DNA from: Actinomycetota bacterium
GTDB taxonomy: Bacteria; Actinomycetota; Acidimicrobiia; Acidimicrobiales; Ilumatobacteraceae
Direction: 5' to 3'
Length of the DNA: 6,210 nt
Assembly (NCBI GenBank): GCA_009703975.1
Contig: WLFB01000086.1
Location: 1-6,210 of the forward strand
In this document: piece by piece, positions 1 through 5,988 of the stretch
Numbering within the stretch: the stretch's first letter is position 1
How the letters are laid out: each line of letters begins with the position of its first letter
Translations under genes and position numbers: made by a program
Notes under the pieces: model-generated
Databases searched by the model: none
Told to the model about the DNA's origin: nothing
The model's input: only the letters and a program-made list of their open reading frames with translations

Positions 1-180
1 ATCACCAGCGGGGGCTACGCGCACTACAGCGGTGTATCTCTCGCTCTGGGTTATGTTCCTGCCGAACTTGCTAAGGCTGGCACAACTGGTTTCGAAATTG
101 AGATCATCGGCAACATGCGACCAGCAACATTGCAGCTTGAGCCTGTGCTCGACCCTTCGGGTTCGCGCATGCGCGCTTAA
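1..180 (+). CDS. GcvT C-terminal-domain protein, 3' end (dimethylglycine/sarcosine dehydrogenase-like or aminomethyltransferase)
   Basis: This is the last 59 codons of a gene that begins before the window; frame 1 is open from base 1 to the TAA at 178-180. The peptide carries hallmarks of the glycine-cleavage T-protein C-terminal barrel: TSGGY near its start, SLALGYVP around residues 18-25, then FEIEIIG and RPATLQLEPVLDPSGSRMR at the very end. In this family the domain binds folate and helps pass a one-carbon unit from a methylamine or glycine donor to tetrahydrofolate. The ending is most like the large FAD-dependent dehydrogenases (dimethylglycine or sarcosine dehydrogenase type) that carry a GcvT tail, but a stand-alone aminomethyltransferase or a YgfZ-like protein cannot be excluded because the N-terminal part is missing. 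It converges on the transporter operon, so the two are not co-transcribed. Confidence 0.75.
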   Translation: MTSGGYAHYSGVSLALGYVPAELAKAGTTGFEIEIIGNMRPATLQLEPVLDPSGSRMRA

Positions 181-216
181 TAACTAACTTTGTCGCGACG
201 CCTCGCGCTGCGCGTC
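181..216. terminator. Possible convergent-gene hairpin
   Basis: The 35-bp gap between the two convergent stop codons is GC-rich and self-complementary. GACGC at 197-201 can pair with GCGTC at 212-216, or alternatively CGCG at 204-207 with CGCG at 211-214. The outer stem reaches the first base of the ATPase gene's stop codon. There is no strong T-run on either side, so this would be a weak or factor-assisted terminator at best. It may equally be ordinary GC-rich spacer. Confidence 0.3.
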
Positions 217-2249
217 TAGCTTTGTAGTTGCTTTAGATTAGCCACTGGAATGTGGCAACGCATGAAGTGACCAGGTTCAACCTCGGTCAAGTTCGGCTCT
301 TCAGTTTCACAAAGCGTTTCAAAACCAGAACCGGCTTTACGCGGGCAACGTGGGTTCAACACACAACCACTTGGCGGATTACTTGGACTCGGCACCACAC
401 CAGTCAATGGAATGCGCTTGCGAATTGACCCGTCAATATTTGGCACCGAGGATAGAAGCGCTTCTGTATACGGGTGAAATGGCCCGTTAAACACACGTTG
501 CGAAGTACCAAACTCAACAACACGACCTAAATAGAGCACAGCAATTCGGTCAGAAATATAACGAACAACGCCAAGGTCGTGCGAAATGAAGATGAAACTT
601 GTATTATCTTTTTTCTGCAAATCAACTAATAAGTTAAGAATCGCTGCTTGAACCGAAACGTCAAGTGCCGAAGTTGGTTCGTCGCAAACGACGATTTGTG
701 GCGCACCTGCAAACGCGCGAGCAATTGCCACACGTTGTTTCAAACCGCCAGATAGTTGAGCTGGACGGACACTATGCAATGACTCATCAACTCGCATGCC
801 GGTTAGAAGTTCGTGCGCACGGACTACAGAATCATCAACACTGAAACCACGCAGGCGTTCAACAGCTCGACTAATAATTCGAGTCACACTATGGCGGCGG
901 TTTAAAGCTTGATCAGGATTCTGGAAAACGATTTGCATTGAGCCAACATCGCTGACGTCGCGACGATTAAGTGTCTGCGCTAATCCTTTACCGTCAAGAG
1001 TTACAACGCCACCCTCTTCAGGCGATACAAGACCGAGCAGGAGTTTGGCGATCGTGGTCTTACCCGAGCCCGACTCACCCACCAAACCAAGCGTCTCGCC
1101 AAAACCTAAGTTGAATGACACATCATTAATCACTCGAACTTTGTGACCATCTTGCGTAAATATCTTCGACAAATGACTGATACTCAGCAATGTGTCATCA
1201 TTGTGCACCGAGTGAACATCAGCCTGCGATGCATAGTCAATCTTCTCAATTGATCGTGGCATTGAACTTGCTTTGTCACTGTGAAAACATCGCGCAATAT
1301 GTGCACCATTAATCTCGACCATCTGAGGCAACTCTGTTTGACACTTATCGTCAGCAAGAGAACATCTCGACGCAAACACACAACCCTCGTACTTTGTTCC
1401 AAGAGCCGGAGGTGTACCTGGGATCGTGTCAAGACGATCAGTGCTCTTATGTAGACCACCACGCGGTATACAGCGCAACAAACCAACTGTGTAAGGGTGG
1501 CTCGGGTTTTTAAATATTTCAGCGGTTGCACCCTGCTCGACTAACGCCCCGGCATAAAGAACGCCGACTCGGTCACACATATTGCGAATCACTCCGAGGT
1601 TGTGGCTAATGAACAAAACCGCAGTGCCCGTATCGCGACGCAATTCGCGCACCAGGTCAAGAACTTCTGCTTCAACGGTTGCATCAAGACCGGTCGTAGG
1701 TTCGTCCATTACCAAGAGCCGCGGATTAGAAGCCAAGGCCATTGCGATAACCACACGTTGGGCCATGCCACCCGACAACTGGTGGGCGTAGCGTCGCATA
1801 ACTCGCTCAGGGTCGGCTATTTGCACTTTTACTAAAGACTCCTGCGCCAATTTCATTGCGTCAGTCTTAGAAACTCCATTCAACTCAAAAACTTCTGCGA
1901 TTTGTTTACCTATTCGAATTGTCGGGTTAAGCGCCGTCGCAGGGTTCTGATAAACCATCGAAATCGCAGAGCGACGAAGTTGAGCAACATCAGTTTCACC
2001 GATGTCAACGATGTCTTTACCTTCAAAAATAATTGAACCACCGGTAATTTTGCCGTTGCGTGGCAAATAGCGCATTGCAGCAAATGCGGCAGTTGACTTG
2101 CCGCAACCAGACTCACCCACAAGTCCGTAAGCCTCGCCTGGCGCTATCGAAAGCGAAACATCACGCAAAACCTGGCGATCTATACCGCGAACCGTGTAGG
2201 CAACCTCTAGATTGCGCAACTCAAGTGTTGGAGTTTGAGTTGTACTCAT
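216..2249 (-). CDS. Fused DppD-DppF-type ATPase of a peptide/nickel ABC importer
   Basis: This 677-residue cytoplasmic protein carries two complete ABC ATPase domains and should power the adjacent permeases on its own. Half 1 has Walker A GESGCGKST at 45-53, Q-loop Gln101, signature LSGGM at 158-162, Walker B LLVMDEP with Glu183, and switch His216. Half 2 has GESGSGKTT at 391-399, Gln443, LSGGL at 499-503, IVVCDEP with Glu524, and His557. Both nucleotide sites therefore look competent. Each half ends in the oligopeptide-transporter C-terminal extension (HPYT motif, then four cysteines: 290/296/303/321 and 629/635/647/665). In most systems these halves are separate proteins of roughly 320-350 residues; here a linker near 325-350 joins them. 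The ATG overlaps the stop of the DppC-like gene (ATGA, 2246-2249) with no clear Shine-Dalgarno sequence, which suggests translational coupling. Fused ATPases of this layout (GsiA or YejF style) are known, so the fusion itself is not new. The substrate is unknown. Confidence 0.95.
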   Translation of the reverse strand: MSTTQTPTLELRNLEVAYTVRGIDRQVLRDVSLSIAPGEAYGLVGESGCGKSTAAFAAMRYLPRNGKITGGSIIFEGKDIVDIGETDVAQLRRSAISMVYQNPATALNPTIRIGKQIAEVFELNGVSKTDAMKLAQESLVKVQIADPERVMRRYAHQLSGGMAQRVVIAMALASNPRLLVMDEPTTGLDATVEAEVLDLVRELRRDTGTAVLFISHNLGVIRNMCDRVGVLYAGALVEQGATAEIFKNPSHPYTVGLLRCIPRGGLHKSTDRLDTIPGTPPALGTKYEGCVFASRCSLADDKCQTELPQMVEINGAHIARCFHSDKASSMPRSIEKIDYASQADVHSVHNDDTLLSISHLSKIFTQDGHKVRVINDVSFNLGFGETLGLVGESGSGKTTIAKLLLGLVSPEEGGVVTLDGKGLAQTLNRRDVSDVGSMQIVFQNPDQALNRRHSVTRIISRAVERLRGFSVDDSVVRAHELLTGMRVDESLHSVRPAQLSGGLKQRVAIARAFAGAPQIVVCDEPTSALDVSVQAAILNLLVDLQKKDNTSFIFISHDLGVVRYISDRIAVLYLGRVVEFGTSQRVFNGPFHPYTEALLSSVPNIDGSIRKRIPLTGVVPSPSNPPSGCVLNPRCPRKAGSGFETLCETEEPNLTEVEPGHFMRCHIPVANLKQLQS

Positions 2250-3109
2250 AATTCAAACACTTCAAGAAGCGCATCAGAAATCAAATTGATACTTACCGCA
2301 ACCGATGCAATCGCAACAGCAGGAAACAATGTTGGCCACCAGATATTGGTAAAAATCTTGTCCCATGTGTCGGCAACTTGAGTGCCCCAGTCAGGTGAAC
2401 CCGCTTCAAGACCTACACCCAAAAATGAAAGAGTCGCCACAGCAAAGATCGCGTATCCGAGACGAACTGTAAATTCAACAATTAAAGTCGGTAAAACATT
2501 TGGAAGAATCTCTCTGAAGAGAATATGAGCTGTCTTTTCGGTCCGAAGCTTCGCGGCGGCTACATACTCAAGTTCTGATTCACCAAGAACTGCCGCCCTA
2601 ACAGTGCGCGCGACGTTTGGAGTGAAAATAAAACCGATAATCAAAACGGTTATAACCGTCGATGATCGACCAATTGCAGCAACTGCCAACAACGCAATGA
2701 TAATTACCGGAATCGCCGAGATCGCTTCAAGAATTCTCATCAAGACCATGTCAAATTTGCCTTTTAGATATCCAGCGATCAGCCCCAGAGAAGCACCAAC
2801 AAACGCACCCAAAGCCGTAGCAATAAATGAAATGACCATGATGATTCTCGCACCGATGATTACTCGTGAATAAACGTCACGACCAGTGCTATCCGTACCA
2901 AACCAATACTTAAGCGAAGGCGGAGTATTTATTGATTCAAAATCCATAGTGTCTTGGTCAAACCGAACCATAAATTTTGAAAATATTGAACAGAATATCC
3001 AAAAACCTAAAATTGATGCTCCAACTACGAAGGCCTTGTTCTTTTTTAAGACGGCAAGGCGCTCTGCCAACACCAACTTTTTTGCTTCGCTATTAGTTGT
3101 ATCTTTCAC
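2246..3109 (-). CDS. DppC-like permease of a peptide/nickel ABC importer
   Basis: This 287-residue inner-membrane subunit is one of two forming the translocation channel. It shows the OppC/DppC layout: a basic cytoplasmic N-terminus, a first membrane helix near 27-47, the conserved FGTDSTGRDVYSR motif at 70-82, further helices near 90-113, 129-147, 152-170, 209-230 and 258-281, and LSFLGVGLEAGSPDWG at 227-242. The coupling (EAA) loop that docks onto the ATPase runs from 181 to about 207 and ends in REILPNVLP. The glycine usually found in its centre is replaced by Thr190 (KLRTEKT). The start is GTG at 3107-3109, overlapping the TGA of the DppB-like gene in GTGA. AGAGGG lies seven bases upstream inside the end of that gene, so the start has its own ribosome-binding site as well as coupling. 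The length is normal for the family. The substrate cannot be inferred. Confidence 0.94.
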   Translation of the reverse strand: MKDTTNSEAKKLVLAERLAVLKKNKAFVVGASILGFWIFCSIFSKFMVRFDQDTMDFESINTPPSLKYWFGTDSTGRDVYSRVIIGARIIMVISFIATALGAFVGASLGLIAGYLKGKFDMVLMRILEAISAIPVIIIALLAVAAIGRSSTVITVLIIGFIFTPNVARTVRAAVLGESELEYVAAAKLRTEKTAHILFREILPNVLPTLIVEFTVRLGYAIFAVATLSFLGVGLEAGSPDWGTQVADTWDKIFTNIWWPTLFPAVAIASVAVSINLISDALLEVFEL

Positions 3110-4062
3110 TCAGTAACCCTCTGTCTAATACGTGGATTAAGAACTGCGAATAACACATCGGCGATCAACTGGAAACAGATAATCACCAAACCGACTAAAA
3201 ATACAGCAGTTTGAAGCAACGAAAAATCTCTGGCGACCACAGCATCCATCAAAATATTGCCAAAACCTGGATAATTAAAAACTCTCTCAATGGCAATTAG
3301 CCCACCGGCCAAATATGGCACTTGAGTTGCAATAACTGCAATAGTTGGGAGCAATGCGTTGCGCAACACATGGCGGAAAACCGCTGTCTTTCGCGAAAGG
3401 CCCTTAAGTACCGCCGTGCGCATGTAATCAGAATCAAGCGCTTCAATTACACCCGCTCGGGTGATTCTTGAAATATAACCAAATAGTACAAATAACAGAG
3501 CGATCGAAGGCAACAACAAGTGATAAATGCTGTTAATGATGTTTGGATTTTCCTCATCAGGGAATGCCGAAACCGGAAACACACGTATAGCCACACCAAA
3601 TACAAGAATTAAAACTACTGACCAAACAAACTCAGGGATTACCGCAGCAGACAAACCACCAACCGTCAGAACTCGGTCAATCCGTTTGCCACGATTCATC
3701 GCCGCAATGACTCCACCCAAAATGCTGATCGGTGCAATCAAGATCAAGGCAACTATTGCCAACTGTGCAGACTTGCTCGCTGCTGGCCCCAAGATTTCAG
3801 AGACTGGCTGCTCATATTGAAATGACATGCCAAGATCTCCGGTCATTACGCCGCCAATCCAAACGCAATACTGCACGACTAACGGCTTATCCAAGCCCTT
3901 TTCTTTATTCCAAATTTCATATGCCTCAGGTGTCGCATCTCTCCCAAGAGTCTGCTTCGCGAGATCGCCAGGCATGATCGACATCATTATGAAAACAATC
4001 ATTGAAACTATGAAGAGAGTCACGAGCGATAACCCGATGCGCTTGGCAATAAATCTCAGCAT
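3106..4062 (-). CDS. DppB-like permease of a peptide/nickel ABC importer
   Basis: This 318-residue membrane subunit pairs with the DppC-like protein to form the channel. It starts with the typical FIAKRIGLSLVTLF helix (about 9-29), followed by MPGD at 30-33, the periplasmic-side stretch GDLGMSF at 75-81, and helices near 99-121, 134-158, 180-199, 240-258 and 283-308. The EAA coupling loop lies at about 207-239 and keeps its glycine (Gly221). ERVFNYPGFG at 259-268 and the C-terminal LNPRIRQR are family hallmarks. The length is normal. The chosen ATG at 4060-4062 gives the usual family N-terminus; the frame is open upstream to a TAA at 4099-4101 without another ATG, GTG or TTG. No good Shine-Dalgarno sequence precedes this ATG. 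The nearest, AAGGA at 4096-4100, sits too far away and better fits a small overlapping ORF. Confidence 0.94.
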   Translation of the reverse strand: MLRFIAKRIGLSLVTLFIVSMIVFIMMSIMPGDLAKQTLGRDATPEAYEIWNKEKGLDKPLVVQYCVWIGGVMTGDLGMSFQYEQPVSEILGPAASKSAQLAIVALILIAPISILGGVIAAMNRGKRIDRVLTVGGLSAAVIPEFVWSVVLILVFGVAIRVFPVSAFPDEENPNIINSIYHLLLPSIALLFVLFGYISRITRAGVIEALDSDYMRTAVLKGLSRKTAVFRHVLRNALLPTIAVIATQVPYLAGGLIAIERVFNYPGFGNILMDAVVARDFSLLQTAVFLVGLVIICFQLIADVLFAVLNPRIRQRVTE

Positions 4063-4088
4063 AGAAATTTTAAGTTTAGCAATTTCAA
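4056..4088 (-). CDS. Possible 10-codon leader ORF ahead of the DppB-like gene
   Basis: A TTG at 4086-4088 lies seven bases after AAGGA (4096-4100), the only good Shine-Dalgarno match in this leader. It opens a reading frame of ten codons (MKLLNLKFLC) ending in TGA at 4056-4058. That stop overlaps the DppB-like start region (ATGCTGA). The arrangement would suit delivery of ribosomes to a start that lacks its own binding site, as in translational coupling. The ORF is very short and uses a rare start codon, so it may be coincidence in an AT-rich stretch. Confidence 0.25.
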   Translation of the reverse strand: MKLLNLKFLC

Positions 4089-4110
4089 TTGAATATCCTT
4101 AAATGAATTG

Positions 4111-4152
4111 AATAAATAAAAAAGGGCCGACCTAGTTTCCTAGGCCGGCCCT
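4111..4152 (-). terminator. Strong intrinsic terminator or attenuator between binding-protein and permease genes
   Basis: On the minus strand a 13-bp stem, AGGGCCGGCCTAG against CTAGGTCGGCCCT (arms 4140-4152 and 4123-4135) with a single G-U pair, closes a GAAA tetraloop. It is followed by TTTTTTATTTATT. This is a textbook Rho-independent terminator for the binding-protein gene, beginning 34 bp beyond its stop codon. The permease genes on the same strand begin about 50 bp further on and no convincing promoter is visible between them. Partial read-through is therefore the likely way they are expressed, giving an excess of binding protein. On the plus strand the stem has an A-C mismatch and a weaker T-run. 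Confidence 0.9.
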
Positions 4153-4185
4153 GATTTTTACTTCTTCTTAATTATGAACTCGCTA

Positions 4186-5808
4186 TTAAGCGTTCTTACC
4201 TGTTGACCAAATTGCACCCTGTTGGTTGTACTCAACACCAACAACTTTTTTCGAAGTTACAGAAACGCGAGTTTCGTTGTAAGCGACGATAATTGGTGTG
4301 TGTACAAGTGCAGCCTTTTGAATTGAAGAGCTTGCAGCTTGCTTAGCCTTTGTTGTAAGAGCTGATTGCCACGCTGTAATCGCAGCATCAAGTTCTGGTG
4401 CATCAAGGTAAGCAGGGTTCCAGTCACCTGACGAGAACCACTCACGTGCAAGGTATTCGTCTGGAACTGGACGACCAGCCCATTCAGCAATACCGAACTC
4501 GCTTGCGAGCCACTCACCCTTGTTCTTAACTTTTGATCCCTTTACCGATGGGTAAACAGAATACTTGTACCAACGTGCTCCACCACCGTCTGAACCGTCG
4601 AGATCAACTGTGCAGTCGATTCCGATTTCTTTGAGTGATGACTTGACAAATTGTGTGAACTTGTCGATGTCGTCACGCTTCCAGCTCTGAAGAGTAACTT
4701 TGAAACCGTTCGGTACACCAGCTGCAGCCATCAACGCTTTTGCAGCGGCGATGTCTTTCTTGCGTACAGGAACTGTTTTGTCTGCGGTTGGGAACGAATC
4801 CATTACTGAGTCGTTAGCAACTGTGCCGTATCCAGCCATTACGTTTTGTACGTAACCTTGGCGGTCAAGCGACAATGAAATTGCCTCACGGACACGCTTG
4901 TCAGTCAATTGACCGATATCGCATCGCATGTGCATGTGCAAACCACCACAAGTTGCTACTTGAGTCTTGTAGTACTTGTTCTTTGGAATCGCGTCTGCTT
5001 CTACTCCGGTTAGGAAGTGGATCGAATCAAGCTTGCCGGTCTTCAATGCTGGGATTGCAGCACTGTTTGACACGTACTGGATTTGCTCCATTTTGTCGAA
5101 CTGTGGGATTAGATCTTTCTTGAAGTAGTTCGGGTTCTTTTTGAACACGGTCTTTTCATTGATCTTGTGCGTCACCATGATCCATGGGCCAGCACTGTTC
5201 ATCGTCTTGGTCCATGACTCGTCTCCCTTTTCGCCCTTCTTAAGCATGCAAAGGCCATAGTTGGCGCTTGACACTGCGTAAGGGAAGTTTGCATTTGCCT
5301 TTTTCAAGTCAAAACGAATTGTGGTTGCATCAACTTTGACGATGCCTGCTGATGTGCAGTCACCAAGTCGACCAGCTGATTGCGATTTGTTCGCTGGGTC
5401 AAGATGTGATTGCAATGTGTAAATAACATCTTCGGCCTTAAGAGCAGAACCGTCATGGAACTTTACGTCTTCACGAATCGTGAAAGTCCAAGTCTTACCG
5501 GCATCGGTACCCTTCCATTTTGTCGCGACGCTTGGTACAAGTTGACCAGATGGTGCAACATCACACAACCACGCTCCGACGGCGTTGAGAATCTGCAACG
5601 ATCCACCTTTGCTCATCCATGGTGCTGCTGGACCTTCTTGTGCTTGAGAAGCCCATTTAAGAGTTGTTCCAGCTGCGCTGACACCAGAAGCACCGAAAAT
5701 TTGAGCAAATGGAATTGCTACACCGGTCGCTGCTGCTGCTTGAATAAAATGACGTCGCGACAAACCGTTTGTCGAAACTTCATTTGAAGTTTGCTCAATT
5801 GTTGACAT
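4186..5808 (-). CDS. Tat-exported family 5 solute-binding protein of the ABC importer
   Basis: This 540-residue extracytoplasmic protein should capture the substrate and deliver it to the neighbouring permeases. The N-terminus is a twin-arginine signal: SRRHFIQ at 17-23, a hydrophobic stretch at about 24-45, and a likely AxA-type cut after VSA (residue 45). No lipobox cysteine is present; the first cysteine is Cys82, well inside the mature part. The SBP_bac_5 signature is clear at about 92-128 (PSVATKW, then REDVKFHDGSALKAEDV). Other family segments are NPNYF at 225-229, DKRVREAISLSLDR at 303-316 and the C-terminal GIAEWAGRPVPDEYL region. Length is normal for the family. Six cysteines (82, 151, 187, 287, 296, 399) could form disulfides. 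The ATG at 5806-5808 has AAGGGGA five or so bases upstream. Peptide binding is the family default, but members also bind nickel, glutathione, sugars and other solutes, so specificity is open. Confidence 0.95.
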   Translation of the reverse strand: MSTIEQTSNEVSTNGLSRRHFIQAAAATGVAIPFAQIFGASGVSAAGTTLKWASQAQEGPAAPWMSKGGSLQILNAVGAWLCDVAPSGQLVPSVATKWKGTDAGKTWTFTIREDVKFHDGSALKAEDVIYTLQSHLDPANKSQSAGRLGDCTSAGIVKVDATTIRFDLKKANANFPYAVSSANYGLCMLKKGEKGDESWTKTMNSAGPWIMVTHKINEKTVFKKNPNYFKKDLIPQFDKMEQIQYVSNSAAIPALKTGKLDSIHFLTGVEADAIPKNKYYKTQVATCGGLHMHMRCDIGQLTDKRVREAISLSLDRQGYVQNVMAGYGTVANDSVMDSFPTADKTVPVRKKDIAAAKALMAAAGVPNGFKVTLQSWKRDDIDKFTQFVKSSLKEIGIDCTVDLDGSDGGGARWYKYSVYPSVKGSKVKNKGEWLASEFGIAEWAGRPVPDEYLAREWFSSGDWNPAYLDAPELDAAITAWQSALTTKAKQAASSSIQKAALVHTPIIVAYNETRVSVTSKKVVGVEYNQQGAIWSTGKNA

Positions 5809-5810
5809 TT

Positions 5811-5819
5811 AGTCCCCTT
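5811..5819 (-). promoter_or_regulatory. Ribosome-binding site of the binding-protein gene
   Basis: On the minus strand AAGGGGACT precedes the ATG at 5806-5808, with the purine core about five to seven bases away. This is the clearest Shine-Dalgarno sequence in the operon and supports this start codon. It also fits high expression of the binding protein. Confidence 0.75.
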
Positions 5820-5829
5820 GTTAATTTGG

Positions 5830-5835
5830 ATTATA
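5830..5835 (-). promoter_or_regulatory. Possible second -10 element
   Basis: A second perfect TATAAT lies close to the binding-protein gene on the minus strand. Its best -35 candidate, TTGAAC, is only 15 bp upstream, which is shorter than preferred. Transcription from here would start about 15 bases before the ATG and still include the Shine-Dalgarno sequence. It may be a weak proximal promoter or an AT-rich coincidence. Confidence 0.3.
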
Positions 5836-5883
5836 AGTTTGGCGTAATTTGTTCAATTTCTCGACCCACCACGCCGATGCGTA

Positions 5884-5913
5884 ATTATATGCCATTTGGC
5901 ACAGGCTTGGCAA
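5884..5913 (-). promoter_or_regulatory. Sigma-70/sigma-A-type promoter of the transporter operon
   Basis: On the minus strand TTGCCA (5908-5913, five of six consensus bases) is separated by 18 bp from a perfect TATAAT (5884-5889). The predicted transcript starts near 5878 and has a leader of about 70 bases ending in the strong ribosome-binding site. Nothing resembling a riboswitch was recognised in the leader. The -35 element and spacer are covered by two inverted repeats that could be operators. Confidence 0.75.
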
Positions 5914-5917
5914 GCCT
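5890..5917. promoter_or_regulatory. Inverted repeats over the operon promoter, candidate operators
   Basis: Two palindromes sit side by side. TGCCA-TT-TGGCA at 5890-5901 fills part of the promoter spacer, and AGGCTTG-G-CAAGCCT at 5903-5917 covers the -35 element. The plus-strand hexamer TTGGCA occurs in both (5896-5901 and 5907-5912), eleven bases apart, about one helical turn. A repressor bound here would block RNA polymerase. No regulator gene lies in the window, so the binding protein is unknown and the assignment rests on symmetry and position only. Confidence 0.45.
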
Positions 5918-5946
5918 TGCAGCCGATTTCGGTAACTTTTTGCACT

Positions 5947-5969
5947 AAAAAACTTGTGCTCAAAAGCAC
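5947..5969 (-). terminator. Short intrinsic terminator-like hairpin after the desaturase gene
   Basis: On the minus strand GTGCT-TTTG-AGCAC (5956-5969) forms a 5-bp stem with a four-base loop, followed by AAG and a run of six T (5947-5952). It lies 20 bp beyond the desaturase stop codon, where a terminator is expected. The stem is short, so termination may be inefficient and some transcripts could run on into the transporter operon. Confidence 0.55.
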
Positions 5970-5988
5970 TACCGTTATGAGGTTTTGA

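Noticed and set aside
1184..1531. Second minus-strand frame inside the fused ATPase gene, considered as a sign of a frameshift between the two halves
   Set aside because: The main frame runs without a break through both ATPase domains and through the linker, so the fusion is real in this sequence and the extra frame is a shadow.
2604..3116. Plus-strand open frames opposite the DppC-like gene (2604-2873 and 2886-3116)
   Set aside because: They lie antisense to a well-supported permease, match no recognisable family and look like shadows of its codon pattern.
3527..4102. Plus-strand open frames opposite the DppB-like gene
   Set aside because: Their composition mirrors the antisense of a hydrophobic membrane protein, there is no plausible ribosome-binding site or domain, and the sense gene is unambiguous.
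5410..5787. 125-codon plus-strand frame opposite the 5' part of the binding-protein gene
   Set aside because: It is Cys- and Trp-rich with no recognisable domain, and it is fully antisense to the signal peptide and N-terminal domain of a clear family 5 binding protein.
5809..5878. Riboswitch or structured leader ahead of the binding-protein gene
   Set aside because: The roughly 70-base leader is AT-rich with no convincing multi-helix structure or recognised aptamer motif; only the ribosome-binding site and a second TATAAT stand out.
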